A DNA stretch of 64,000 nucleotides from Campylobacter coli 76339 (GTDB taxonomy: Bacteria > Campylobacterota > Campylobacteria > Campylobacterales > Campylobacteraceae). The notes below the pieces were generated by a model that had not been told where the DNA came from, did not search any database, and worked only from the letters and a program-made list of their open reading frames with translations. Positions 29,610 to 38,190 of this stretch are shown piece by piece; position 1 is the stretch's first letter, and the number at the start of each line of letters is the position of its first letter. Location of the stretch: assembly GCA_000470055.1 (NCBI GenBank), contig HG326877.1:124001-188000 (forward strand). The letters run 5' to 3'. A program made the position numbers and the translations under genes.

Positions 29610-29715
29610 ATTTTATATATACATTTACTTACATACTACATATTTAACTTAATTGATTGATTTTATATATACATTTACTTACATACTACATATTTAACTT
29701 AATTGATTGATTTTA
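29610..29715. repeat. Perfect tandem duplication, 50-bp unit
   Basis: Bases 29611-29660 are repeated exactly as 29661-29710, and the match continues for five more bases into a third unit start. Two copies only, no spacers, so this is a slipped-strand or recombination duplication rather than a CRISPR. Copy number may vary among strains. Confidence 0.95.
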
Positions 29716-29790
29716 CATTAAAACTTATATACTTGTTTGGTTGTGTTGGGGATTGATAAATAGATAATTTAATAATTTAGTATTTTTTTA

Positions 29791-29799
29791 TGCTATGAT
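29791..29799 (+). promoter_or_regulatory. Extended -10 promoter of methyltransferase gene
   Basis: TGCTATGAT, an extended -10 element 28 bases before the ATG at 29827, preceded by T-rich sequence (AGTATTTTTTTA). Confidence 0.6.
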
Positions 29800-29826
29800 T
29801 TGATTGATTAAAAATAAGGACTAACA

Positions 29827-30537
29827 ATGAATCTTTGGGATAAAAAAGCTAAAAACTACGCAAGATACAATCAAAAACTCAACTCCATACAAGAACAAAG
29901 TTTTAAAGAATTAGAAAAGCTAAATATAAACTTTAAAGATAAAGACATTATAGATATAGGATGCGGTACAGGAGTATGGACTTTACACCTAGCACAAAAT
30001 GCAAAAGAAATCACTGCTCTTGATAATGCAAAAGCTATGTTGGAAATTTTAAAAGAAGATGCAAAAAAACTCCAACTGACAAACATAAAATACGAAAATT
30101 GCACTTTTACAGAATGGACAGATAAAAATCAAAATGCTCAATTTGACATAGCATTTTTAAGTATGTCTCCTGCTTTGCAAGATGAAAAAGATTATTTAAA
30201 CTTTATACAATTAGCTAAATTTCGAATTTATCTTGGTTGGGCAGATTATAGAAAGAGTGATTTTTTAGATCCTATATTTAAGCATTTTGATACAGAATTT
30301 AAGGGTATTTATAAACAAGATTTAGAAAGCTATCTGCTAGAAAACAATATAAATTTTCATAAATTTGTCTTTGATGAAACACGCACAGTAGAAAGAAAAA
30401 AAGACGAAGCCATAGAAAATGCTTTATGGCATTTAGATATGAATGGGGTTAAAGCTTCTAAGCAAGATTTAGAAGCCTTTGTGAAAGGCGATATCAAAGA
30501 AAGCATACGATCAAAAATCAAACTTTTGATTTTTTAA
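29827..30537 (+). CDS. SAM-dependent methyltransferase, class I
   Basis: The 236-residue protein has the SAM-binding motif I IIDIGCGTGVWTLHLA (about residues 40-55), acidic residue of motif II in ITALDNA, and a motif IV-like FDIAFLSMSPAL. It carries no target-recognition feature I can name, so the substrate is unknown. The start has AAGGA nine bases before ATG. It is a single-gene unit, ending at a strong convergent hairpin shared with pyrC. Confidence 0.85.
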   Translation: MNLWDKKAKNYARYNQKLNSIQEQSFKELEKLNINFKDKDIIDIGCGTGVWTLHLAQNAKEITALDNAKAMLEILKEDAKKLQLTNIKYENCTFTEWTDKNQNAQFDIAFLSMSPALQDEKDYLNFIQLAKFRIYLGWADYRKSDFLDPIFKHFDTEFKGIYKQDLESYLLENNINFHKFVFDETRTVERKKDEAIENALWHLDMNGVKASKQDLEAFVKGDIKESIRSKIKLLIF

Positions 30538-30595
30538 TATAAAATATATTTTATATTTTAATATGCTTTAAAAATCTTTACTAAAATTTTACCCT

Positions 30596-30629
30596 AAAAT
30601 AATCTAAAAAATTAATTTTAGATTATTTT
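30596..30629. terminator. Bidirectional terminator, methyltransferase / pyrC
   Basis: A perfect 14-base stem (30596-30609 with 30616-30629) and a 6-base loop lies between convergent stops. A-rich and T-rich stem ends give a T-run on both strands. Confidence 0.8.
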
Positions 30630-30636
30630 TAGTTAT

Positions 30637-31641
30637 TTATTTTACTCTAAATTTTAAAGTTTCTCCTGCCATAAAAGGAACTACTTTTTCACTTTCATTT
30701 TTATATTCGTTTGGAACTTGCCATTCTTGATTTTCTAAAACAATGATTTTTTCCTTTTCAAAGGTTAAATTATGTACTTTACAAGCATTATCCGAAATAA
30801 ACTTTTGCAAATTAACTTCATTTGAATTTTTACTAAAAAGATCAGCCAAAACACAAAGCGCCACACTCGCACTAAACACACCCGCTGCACAACCGCAACA
30901 TTCTTTTTCATGCTTAGGATGTGGCGCGCTATCGCTTCCGAACATAACTTTTTCATATCCACTAAAAGCAAGCTCACAAAGTGCTTCTTTATCTTTATAA
31001 TGCTTAGCTATAGGCTTACAAAAAAGATGAGGCTGCATTTTTCCACCGATAACATCATCTAAGGTGATGATTAAATGATGTAAAGTAATGGTTGCATATA
31101 AATTTTCATAATCTTTCAAAAGTTCACATAAGGTTTGAGTTGTAATATGCTCCATAACGATCTTAAGACGCGGAAAATTTTTAGCCAAATTTTCATAGAT
31201 TTTAGCAAAATTGCTTTCCCTATCCATCACAAAATCATTGGTTTCTCCATGTACCAAAAGTGGAATTTGTAAATCACTCATCGCTTCTAAAGTGGGTTTT
31301 AAATTCTCTATATCAAAGCTTGAAACCCCGCCTTTTGAATTTGTAGTAATGCCCGCAGGATAAAGCTTGATGCCAAAAATTTCATCTTTGGCACTTTCAA
31401 GAAATTTTTCATCATAATTTTTAAAAAAAAGAGTCATTAAAGGAGTGAAATTCTCATTTTCACAAGCATTTATTATACGCGTTTTATAAGCTTTTAAACT
31501 CTCTAAATCACAAAGCGGTGGAACTAAATTTGGCATAATCACACCCGCACGAAAATCTTTAGCACTAAAAGGTACAACCAAGCCTAGCATATTTTCATCT
31601 CTTAAATGCAAATGCATATCTAGTGGGTTTTTAAGTGTCAT
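30637..31641 (-). CDS. pyrC: Dihydroorotase PyrC
   Basis: PyrC cyclises carbamoyl aspartate to dihydroorotate in pyrimidine synthesis. The zinc ligands H-x-H appear in LDMHLHLRD near residues 8-16; VHGETND and MEHITTQ hold further histidines; GSDSAPHPK has the catalytic aspartate. I choose ATG 31641 (334 residues) since GGAGAA lies just upstream and the product then begins MTLKNPLDMHLHL; the upstream start at 31665 adds eight unlikely residues. The sequence is visibly diverged from the C. jejuni PyrC I recall. Confidence 0.94.
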   Translation of the reverse strand: MTLKNPLDMHLHLRDENMLGLVVPFSAKDFRAGVIMPNLVPPLCDLESLKAYKTRIINACENENFTPLMTLFFKNYDEKFLESAKDEIFGIKLYPAGITTNSKGGVSSFDIENLKPTLEAMSDLQIPLLVHGETNDFVMDRESNFAKIYENLAKNFPRLKIVMEHITTQTLCELLKDYENLYATITLHHLIITLDDVIGGKMQPHLFCKPIAKHYKDKEALCELAFSGYEKVMFGSDSAPHPKHEKECCGCAAGVFSASVALCVLADLFSKNSNEVNLQKFISDNACKVHNLTFEKEKIIVLENQEWQVPNEYKNESEKVVPFMAGETLKFRVK

Positions 31642-31731
31642 TTTTTCTCCTAAATCAATAAGCAAATTTTATCTTATAAAGCCAAAAAGAATGATAAAAA
31701 GAAGAATAATTAAAACAAGAAAATTTATTTT

Positions 31732-31974
31732 CTAATCACAAGGGATGCAAAGTTGATAAAATCCATTTTTCAACTTTTTAAAAAGCTTTTTTTCTTCTAA
31801 AAACTTAAAAGTTGCGATGATGGTAGGTTTACTTTGATTTAGTTTTGCTTCAAGCTCGCTTATTTTTACCATCACAAAACCATTCTCATCCGCATTTTCA
31901 CATAAAAATTGAAGTAGTTCAAAGCGTTTTTTGCCTAAAATTTCTCTCATTAAATTTTCAATTTTTACAGCCAT
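31732..31974 (-). CDS. Small winged-helix (ArsR-like) DNA-binding protein
   Basis: The 80-residue protein reads as one winged helix-turn-helix domain: MREILGKKRFELLQFLCEN, MVKISELEAKLNQSKPTII, and a wing FKFLEEKKLFKKLKNGFYQL. There is no sensor domain and only one cysteine near the end. ATG 31974 (AGGAAA upstream) is chosen over an upstream start that would add 24 unrelated residues. It overlaps the dgkA stop by 10 bases. Target unknown. Confidence 0.75.
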   Translation of the reverse strand: MAVKIENLMREILGKKRFELLQFLCENADENGFVMVKISELEAKLNQSKPTIIATFKFLEEKKLFKKLKNGFYQLCIPCD

Positions 31975-32320
31975 AAATTTCCTAAGATAAAACCCCAAGT
32001 AAAAAGCGCTAAACACACACTGAAAAATACCGCTGCACTTGCGCAATCTTTGGCGATTTTAGCTTTTTCATGCCATTCATTTGTAATCAAATCCACACAA
32101 GCTTCTATGGCTGAATTTAAAGCTTCAACGATTAAGATAAGAATCAAAACAGCGATTAAAAACAAATGCTCCAAAAGACTTACATCTAAAAAAAACTAAA
32201 GATGATAGCGGGGATAATCACGCAAAGTTCTATACGAAAAGCCATTTCATTTTTAAGCAAGGCTAGAATTCCTTCTAGCGCATATCTTGCATTGCTTAAA
32301 AAATGATATTTTGGTTTCAT
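31965..32320 (-). pseudogene. dgkA: Diacylglycerol kinase DgkA, frameshifted at a T8 tract
   Basis: DgkA is a small trimeric inner-membrane kinase that recycles diacylglycerol. From ATG 32320 the frame runs KPKYHFLSNARYALEGILAL and hits TAG just after SFF, inside a run of eight T on the coding strand (A's at 32188-32195). One extra T would join it to LDVSLLEHLFLIAVLIL and to the DgkA signature EALNSAIEACVDLI, giving 118 residues, the normal family length. The ATG overlaps the eptC stop (ATGA). So the gene is either broken, phase-variable, or misread by one base. Confidence 0.87.
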
Positions 32321-33867
32321 TTATTTGCCTTTAAAGCTTGATTTAATAAATCATAATCTGACTCATAAACCGTGGTTTTAACATCAAAATATCCCAAAAG
32401 TGTGCTGAAAAGATTATCTTGAGAAAGTTTTAAACCTTTATGATTTTGAGCTGTAGTCATTAATTTTTTATCATTGCTCCAAAAAATGACAGGGATATGA
32501 GTTTGATAGCTTGGCGCTATAGCATAAGGCATTCCATGCAAATAAATTCCATTTTCACCCAAACTTTCTCCATGATCTGAAAGATACAATAAAGAACTCT
32601 CATAATCCTTTTTTTCTTTTAAAAGCTTGATAATCTCACTTAAAAGATAATCCGTATAAAGCAAAGTATTATCATAAGTGTTGATTAAAGCTTCGCTATC
32701 GCATTTTGAAAGCTCATTAGTATCACAAGTTGGAGTAAATTTTTTAAATTCATTCGGATAACGCTTGTAATAAGTTGGCCCATGAGAACCTTGCAAATGA
32801 AGAACTATGATATTTTGAGTATCTAAATTTCCTAGTCTTTCTTTTAAAAATGGCAATAAATTCTCATCCCAATCACTAGAAAGTTGCTGCTTGTCAGATA
32901 ATCTATCGCAAACTCCCTTGCATCCGCCTGAGTTATTGTCTATCCAAGAAGCTTTTACACCTGTTTTTTGCAAGATATCCATAACATTTTCTTGATATTC
33001 ACTGTTTGAATAATTTTGGCGTTTTGAAAGAGAAAACATACAAGGCAAACTCACTGCCGTAGCAGTACCGCATGAAGAAAAATTATCAAAAAATACTACA
33101 TTATCTTTCTTGGTATAAAAATTGGTATCATTTTTAGTATATTCTCCAAGAGAATAATTTGCCGCTCTAGCAGTTTCACCCACAACCAAAACCAAAAGTT
33201 TTTTTGTAGTATTATCCTCTTTAAACGCGTCATTGCCTATAGTTTTAAATTCAGGCTTTGGCTTTAAAAAACGCTCATAATAACGATATACAGCATAAAT
33301 TTGATAAAAAGGAACATTATACATTCTTACTTCATTATAATTTCTAAAAAAAGGTATAAAAGTCTTACTTAAAGGCATAAAAGCAATTAAAAAGATAAAA
33401 CAACCCATCAAAGCACTTAAAACTCTAACTCGTATCCTTTTAAGAAAACTTTGATTTGTATTATTTTCAATACGAATTCTTAAAATAAAAGCACAAAAAA
33501 GCAATACAACAAGAGTCAATAAAACCAAACGCCAATTAAGCAAATCTTTCACCTCTTTGACATCAGTTTGTACGACATTTTGTATCATATCTGAGTCGAT
33601 TAAAATTCCATAAAAAGTAATAAAATAAATACTGATACAAGACGATAAAATAAAAAATACAGATAATATTTTGGTTAAATATTTCACAAAAATAAGTGAA
33701 AAAATCATATGAACCAAACCAAAATAAGCCACGATAAAAACTAAAGTTAATAATAAATTCTGTGATAATTTTTCATAAACAAATAAATGTAAATTAAAAT
33801 TTAAAAGCGTAATAAGTACAGAATTAAAAAGTACAAACCGAAACCAAGAAACTTTGAAATTAAACAT
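32317..33867 (-). CDS. eptC: Phosphoethanolamine transferase EptC
   Basis: An inner-membrane enzyme of the EptA/sulfatase-fold family that adds phosphoethanolamine; in C. jejuni EptC is known to modify lipid A, core sugars and the flagellar rod protein FlgG, and affects polymyxin resistance and motility. Five hydrophobic helices occupy about residues 1-165. The periplasmic catalytic domain has VVGETARAANYSL, SCGTATAVSLPCMFS with the likely nucleophile threonine, the cysteine-rich NNSGGCKGVCD, and YLSDHGESLGENG for metal binding. Length 516. AGGGGAG precedes ATG. Coupled by ATGA to dgkA, which would recycle the diacylglycerol released by this reaction. Confidence 0.93.
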   Translation of the reverse strand: MFNFKVSWFRFVLFNSVLITLLNFNLHLFVYEKLSQNLLLTLVFIVAYFGLVHMIFSLIFVKYLTKILSVFFILSSCISIYFITFYGILIDSDMIQNVVQTDVKEVKDLLNWRLVLLTLVVLLFCAFILRIRIENNTNQSFLKRIRVRVLSALMGCFIFLIAFMPLSKTFIPFFRNYNEVRMYNVPFYQIYAVYRYYERFLKPKPEFKTIGNDAFKEDNTTKKLLVLVVGETARAANYSLGEYTKNDTNFYTKKDNVVFFDNFSSCGTATAVSLPCMFSLSKRQNYSNSEYQENVMDILQKTGVKASWIDNNSGGCKGVCDRLSDKQQLSSDWDENLLPFLKERLGNLDTQNIIVLHLQGSHGPTYYKRYPNEFKKFTPTCDTNELSKCDSEALINTYDNTLLYTDYLLSEIIKLLKEKKDYESSLLYLSDHGESLGENGIYLHGMPYAIAPSYQTHIPVIFWSNDKKLMTTAQNHKGLKLSQDNLFSTLLGYFDVKTTVYESDYDLLNQALKANK

Positions 33868-33943
33868 ATTCTCCCCTTAAAAATAAACCAAAGTTAAAAG
33901 TTTAGAAAGAAAAAGCTAACCATTAGTAATATTTTTTAAATAC

Positions 33944-33949
33944 TATGAT
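33944..33949 (+). promoter_or_regulatory. -10 box of xth/exoA
   Basis: TATGAT, 34 bases upstream of the ATG, preceded by a T-rich tract; a typical Campylobacter sigma-70 type promoter. Confidence 0.5.
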
Positions 33950-33983
33950 ATTATTTTCATTTTAAAATTTTAAGGATTAACTA

Positions 33984-34742
33984 ATGAAACTACTTTCATG
34001 GAATGTGAATGGCTTAAGAGCCATTTGTGATAAAAATGCACTGGATTGGATAATAGAAGAAAATATCGATTTTATAGGCTTTCAAGAAATCAAAGCACAC
34101 GAAGATAAATTTCCTAAAAAAATTTATGAATATCCTTTTAGGCATATGTATTCTAATTCTGCAAAAAGGGCTGGTTACTCGGGCGTCATGAGTCTTTGCA
34201 ATTTTGATAGCGAAGTTAAAAAATGTGAATTTTTCGATGATGAAGAAGGTAGAGTTTTAGAACATCGTTTTAAAAATATAGCACTTTTTAATATCTATTT
34301 TCCAAATGGACAAAAAGATGAGGAACGTTTGAGCTTTAAGATGAAATTCTATGCAGATTTTTTAGTGTATTTAGAAAAGCTTTTAAAGGATGGTTTTGAG
34401 ATTATTATTTGCGGCGATGTCAATACCGCACATAAAGAAATTGATCTTACTCATCCAAAAGCAAATGCTAATACCTCGGGATTTTTACCTATAGAAAGAG
34501 CTTGGATTGATGATTTGCTAAAACTTGGTTTTATTGATACATTTAGAGAGATCAATGGCGATATCAAAGAAAAATACTCGTGGTGGAGTTATAGAATGAA
34601 AGCAAGAGAAAGAAATGTGGGCTGGAGAATTGATTATTTTTTCATTTCAACAGGTTTAAAAGACAAGCTTAAAAATGCTTTCATAAGAGATGATATTTTT
34701 GGTTCAGATCACGCACCTGTAGGTATAGAAATAGATATTTAA
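33984..34742 (+). CDS. xth: Exodeoxyribonuclease III (AP endonuclease)
   Basis: This enzyme cuts DNA at abasic sites in base-excision repair. Motifs of the ExoIII family: LLSWNVNGLRA at the N-terminus, DFIGFQEIKA with the metal-binding glutamate, IICGDVNTAHKEIDL, and the terminal GSDHAPVGIEI with Asp-His. Length is 252, normal for the compact form. AAGGAT precedes ATG. A strong terminator lies immediately after the stop. Confidence 0.94.
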   Translation: MKLLSWNVNGLRAICDKNALDWIIEENIDFIGFQEIKAHEDKFPKKIYEYPFRHMYSNSAKRAGYSGVMSLCNFDSEVKKCEFFDDEEGRVLEHRFKNIALFNIYFPNGQKDEERLSFKMKFYADFLVYLEKLLKDGFEIIICGDVNTAHKEIDLTHPKANANTSGFLPIERAWIDDLLKLGFIDTFREINGDIKEKYSWWSYRMKARERNVGWRIDYFFISTGLKDKLKNAFIRDDIFGSDHAPVGIEIDI

Positions 34743-34765
34743 TATCCCAAAAAAAATGGGATATT
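34741..34765 (+). terminator. Rho-independent terminator of xth
   Basis: AATATCCCA (34741-34749) pairs with TGGGATATT (34757-34765) around seven A's, followed by six T's. It overlaps the stop codon. Confidence 0.9.
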
Positions 34766-34815
34766 ATTTTTTAATGAGTTTTTTTGCTCTTTCCCAAAGT
34801 CTTACACCTAGTTTT

Positions 34816-35901
34816 TTAGTCTTTTTTTGAATTTAATTCTTTATATTTTTCTCCTGCTACTTTTTCAAGCTCAAGAATTTCTTGTTTAAAGCGATGTAAT
34901 TTTCTTTGAGTTAGTCTATTAAAATCATTGATTTTTGGGTTTTTCTTGATATCGTTTAAAACCAAAAGCAATTGCTCCCTACTCTCAACAGCAAGGCGTT
35001 TAAATTTGGCAAAAAGATTATCAAGCTCATGCTCTAATAAATTTTCAACTATATCTTTGGATGGATTTTTTTGTTCTTTAATTTCTCTTTTTAAAAGTGC
35101 GATAAAATCATCTTCTATGCCTATTAACTCTTTACTTTTAAGACTTACATCTTCTTCAAATTTTGCATAAGTAAGCGAGGTTTTAAATTTTTCCATAGCT
35201 AAAGAAATTCCATCTCTAGTCCCTTGAATCGCACCAAGACAAAGGTCTTTAGCATAAGCCATAGATTCATTTGCTATTTCAAAAGCTGTATTTAAAATAA
35301 TACTTGAAATTTTTAAAATACGCTCTTTCTCAAAATGAGCCTCACAAATAGCATTATAAACAAGACTTTTAGCGATTTCACTACTAGTAAGCTCTATATC
35401 TTCAGCTTTTTCAAGAGTAGTTAAAAAAGCACTTTCAGCAGTTTCTTTTAAAATTCCAAGCATTTCTATATCAAATAAAATCGCATCGTTTAATCCGCTA
35501 CTAAATTCATCACAAAAAGAACATTCTTGTAAGATATTTTCAAATTCAAGAAAATTATCACTGATTTGATTTTTGATTAAATTCTTTTGATTTTCGATTT
35601 GTTTATCTAAAAGTTCTGCCTCACTGATATATTCATAAAGAACATTTTGAGCATCGCCTACACTAGCTTTTACTAAAGCTTTGATAACTTTTGCAACATT
35701 TTCATCATCAAATAAATCAAGTTTTTTCAAAATAGTTAAAAACTCAACCAAAAGCAAATTTAAAATCTTTTTAGTGCTGTGTGGATCTTGTGAAATTTGC
35801 TTATACACAAGATTAAAACTCAAATCCTCGAGTAAATCTTTCACCTCATCTTTTTTGAGATTGGATAAAGAATTTTCAAATATAATCAAAGTATTTTTCA
35901 T
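34816..35901 (-). CDS. Hypothetical helical protein
   Basis: Not recognised. The 361-residue product is acidic and leucine-rich, with no signal peptide or membrane helix, and appears almost wholly alpha-helical with stretches of coiled-coil character near the C-terminus (ESREQLLLVLNDIKKNP; KLHRFKQEILELEK). A C-x-x-C pair occurs in LQECSFCDEF at about residue 127. ATG at 35901 has GAAGGAAT upstream. It lies 15 bases after the YbeD-like gene and moaC, so it is probably co-transcribed. A cytoplasmic structural or partner-binding role is possible but unproven. Confidence 0.75.
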   Translation of the reverse strand: MKNTLIIFENSLSNLKKDEVKDLLEDLSFNLVYKQISQDPHSTKKILNLLLVEFLTILKKLDLFDDENVAKVIKALVKASVGDAQNVLYEYISEAELLDKQIENQKNLIKNQISDNFLEFENILQECSFCDEFSSGLNDAILFDIEMLGILKETAESAFLTTLEKAEDIELTSSEIAKSLVYNAICEAHFEKERILKISSIILNTAFEIANESMAYAKDLCLGAIQGTRDGISLAMEKFKTSLTYAKFEEDVSLKSKELIGIEDDFIALLKREIKEQKNPSKDIVENLLEHELDNLFAKFKRLAVESREQLLLVLNDIKKNPKINDFNRLTQRKLHRFKQEILELEKVAGEKYKELNSKKD

Positions 35902-35916
35902 TTAATTCCTTCTTTC

Positions 35917-36180
35917 TTAAAGCACAAATTTAGCCTTGGCTTTTAATTTTTCAAAAATATCCAAACGATCCTTTTTACTGTCTACATAAACACTCAGTAA
36001 AAAACTTTGATATTTTCCACTAGAACTTGCATTAGAATGTTTGTATTTAAATTCTCTTTGTCCCAAAAGCTCTTCAAATAAAGCTCCTGCGTGAACATGC
36101 GCTTCAAAAATCACCTTATAATCCCAAAAAGTAGGATAATTAACAATAGGTTCTTGTTTAAGATCGCACAAATTTACCAC
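35917..36180 (-). CDS. YbeD/DUF493-like small protein, GTG start
   Basis: The 87-residue protein starts at GTG 36180, five bases after a GGGGG ribosome site, inside the end of moaC (23-base overlap). An open frame further upstream has no ribosome site and only reads moaC in another frame. The pattern [14 protein letters not shown], then [20 protein letters not shown], matches the small ferredoxin-like YbeD/DUF493 family. Its function is unknown; in other bacteria the family is found near lipoate genes, which is not the case here. Confidence 0.75.
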   Translation of the reverse strand: MVNLCDLKQEPIVNYPTFWDYKVIFEAHVHAGALFEELLGQREFKYKHSNASSSGKYQSFLLSVYVDSKKDRLDIFEKLKAKAKFVL

Positions 36181-36631
36181 TTTTACCCCCTTCTTTGCTT
36201 TCAAGTACAATTTCACTTATTTTCATTGTTTTATCGATGGCTTTAATCATATCATAGATAGTTAAAAGTCCTATGCTAACACCGCTTAAAGCTTCCATTT
36301 CTACCCCTGTTTTACCCTCGCATTTTACCGTTACTATAAGTTTAAAAGTATAATCTTTAGGAAATTCAACTATATCTGTCTCAACCTTAGAAATCATCAA
36401 AGGATGACACATAGGGATAATTTCACTTGTTTTTTTAGCACCCATGATAGCTGCTATAACAGCGGTTTGAAGCACGGGACCTTTTTTTGCAGTATTGTTT
36501 TTTATAGCCTTAAAAGCTTCTTCGCTCATACTGATCATACCGCTTGCTGTGGCTACTCTTTTACTCACATCTTTTTGGCTCACATCTACCATTTTAGGGC
36601 GGTTGTTTTCATCTAAATGAGTCAATTCCAT
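36158..36631 (-). CDS. moaC: Cyclic pyranopterin monophosphate synthase MoaC
   Basis: MoaC acts with MoaA in the first step of molybdenum cofactor synthesis, converting GTP-derived 3',8-cH2GTP to cyclic pyranopterin monophosphate. Motifs [19 protein letters not shown] and [17 protein letters not shown] are those of the family. Length is 157 from ATG 36631 (AAGG six bases upstream); a TTG two codons earlier is less likely. Campylobacter needs the cofactor for formate dehydrogenase and nitrate reductase. Confidence 0.95.
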   Translation of the reverse strand: MELTHLDENNRPKMVDVSQKDVSKRVATASGMISMSEEAFKAIKNNTAKKGPVLQTAVIAAIMGAKKTSEIIPMCHPLMISKVETDIVEFPKDYTFKLIVTVKCEGKTGVEMEALSGVSIGLLTIYDMIKAIDKTMKISEIVLESKEGGKSGKFVRS

Positions 36632-36658
36632 AATCAACCTTTTTAAAAAATATAAAAA

Positions 36659-36667
36659 ATTATAGCA
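36659..36667 (-). promoter_or_regulatory. Extended -10 promoter of moaC
   Basis: On the minus strand it reads TGCTATAAT, a perfect extended -10, 28 bases before the moaC ATG. Confidence 0.7.
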
Positions 36668-36724
36668 AAAGCAATCAAATTTAAGCTAAAATTAGATTTT
36701 ATTTTTATTTATCAAGGAGTAATA

Positions 36725-36877
36725 ATGGCTTATGATGATGAAGATTTAGAATTTGATGATTATGAAGGTGAAGAGGATGAGTATGCTCACAATCATCAAA
36801 CATCCTACAATTATGACGATGATGATTATGACTTTGATGATGAAGCAAATGATGACGATTTTTATGAAATGGATTAA
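36725..36877 (+). CDS. 50-residue extremely acidic small protein
   Basis: A short gene with an excellent ribosome site (AAGGAG, 5 bases before ATG). The 50-residue product has 25 Asp/Glu residues, no lysine or arginine, eight tyrosines and two histidines (AHNH, residues 21-24). Its C-terminal half contains DDDDYDFDDE. A small acidic protein occurs at this place in C. jejuni too (from memory), which argues for a real gene. The stop is 2 bases before the MFS transporter ATG, so the two are co-transcribed. Possible roles are metal or cation binding, DNA mimicry or a chaperone-like polyanion; nothing in the sequence decides. Confidence 0.85.
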   Translation: MAYDDEDLEFDDYEGEEDEYAHNHQTSYNYDDDDYDFDDEANDDDFYEMD

Positions 36878-36879
36878 AA

Positions 36880-38190
36880 ATGAAAAAAACTCTTAGTAGA
36901 AAAGATATAAAAACACTAGGACTCTCATCTTTGGGTGGAACCTTGGAATTTTATGATTTTATTATCTTTGCATTTTTTTCAAGTTATATTTCAAAAAATT
37001 TCTTTCCTGAAAATTTAAGCCCCTTTTGGCAACTTTTTAACACTTACGGTATATTTGCAGCAGCTTATGTAGTAAGACCGCTAGGTGGTATAATTATGGC
37101 GCATTTTGGTGATAAATTTGGGCGTAAAAAAATGTTTATGCTAAGTATCTTACTTATGGTGATACCAACTTTTGCACTTGCTTTTATCCCTTCTTATGAA
37201 AGTATTGGTTATCTTTGTATAGCACTTTTAATGCTTATAAGAATTGCTCAAGGTATTTCTATAGGAGGAGAATTACCCGGTGCTTGGGTTTTTGTATATG
37301 AACATTCGCCGCAAGGACAAAAAAGAACTTATATAGGCTTTTTAACAGCTTCCGTAGTGGGTGGAATTTTACTTGGAAGTATAGTATTTTTACTGATGCA
37401 CAAAATTTACACTCAAGAAGAACTATATGAGTGGGCTTGGAGAGTTCCTTTCTTTCTCGGTGGAATTTTTGGTCTTATTTCGATATATCTTAGAAAATTT
37501 TTAAGCGAAACTCCTGTTTTTGAGCAAATGAGAAAAGAAAATGCTTTGGAAAAATTTCCACTTAAAGAAGTATTTAAAAGAGCAAAAGCGGGTGTTGTTA
37601 TCTCTATGCTGATCACTTGGGTTTTGACAGGCTGTATTATTGTAATGATTTTATTTATCCCAAAATACATGGCAGAAATTTTACAATTTGATACCAATTT
37701 CCAAACTTATTTACAAATGGGTGGAATTTTCTTTATTTCTTTGGGTTGTATTATAAGTGGAATTTTGGCTGATAAAATAGGTATTTTTAAATCTAGTATT
37801 ATTTTTTCATTATTTTTTGGCTTAGCATGTGCATTTTATTTTCACTTCCTTTACAATACAAATGCTAATATAACTTTAGTTAGTATTTTTTATCTACTGG
37901 CTTGTCTTTTTGGAGGAGTGATGAATTTTTGCCCTTTGATAATGAATGAAGTTTTTGAAGCAAGAATTAAATTTTCAGGACTTTCTTTTTCTTATAATAT
38001 CGCCTACGCTATCGCAGGAGGTATAACTCCTCAACTTGCATTTTTATTGCATAAATTTTCATTTGCAAATTTAGACAATGCATGGCGTTTTTCTTTGGGT
38101 TATTATATGTTTTTAATCGTTTTATTGGCTTTATTATCAGCTTTTATTTTTAGATATCTTAATAATACCCAACGCACATACTCTCAGTGA
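36880..38190 (+). CDS. MFS transporter, metabolite:H+ symporter type
   Basis: A 12-helix major facilitator of 436 residues. LGGTLEFYDFIIFAFFS in helix 1 and the loop 2-3 signature GDKFGRKKMFM are characteristic of the MHS subfamily (ProP, ShiA, KgtP relatives). Substrate cannot be told; organic acids or osmolytes are typical. It is coupled to the acidic mini-protein gene upstream. Its last 32 bases overlap, tail to tail, the next gene on the other strand. Confidence 0.87.
   Translation: MKKTLSRKDIKTLGLSSLGGTLEFYDFIIFAFFSSYISKNFFPENLSPFWQLFNTYGIFAAAYVVRPLGGIIMAHFGDKFGRKKMFMLSILLMVIPTFALAFIPSYESIGYLCIALLMLIRIAQGISIGGELPGAWVFVYEHSPQGQKRTYIGFLTASVVGGILLGSIVFLLMHKIYTQEELYEWAWRVPFFLGGIFGLISIYLRKFLSETPVFEQMRKENALEKFPLKEVFKRAKAGVVISMLITWVLTGCIIVMILFIPKYMAEILQFDTNFQTYLQMGGIFFISLGCIISGILADKIGIFKSSIIFSLFFGLACAFYFHFLYNTNANITLVSIFYLLACLFGGVMNFCPLIMNEVFEARIKFSGLSFSYNIAYAIAGGITPQLAFLLHKFSFANLDNAWRFSLGYYMFLIVLLALLSAFIFRYLNNTQRTYSQ

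Larger units (their letters stand above)
29499..29826. other. Gene-free spacer with hairpins and tandem duplication
   Basis: 328 bases with no gene. It holds two inverted repeats (29512-29531 and 29547-29576), a perfect 50-bp tandem duplication (29610-29715), and the promoter of the methyltransferase gene (29791-29799). It is strongly AT-rich with many ATATA steps. Confidence 0.8.

Noticed and set aside
29610-29715. CRISPR-like repeat
   Set aside because: Two directly abutting copies with no spacers and no cas genes; a plain tandem duplication.
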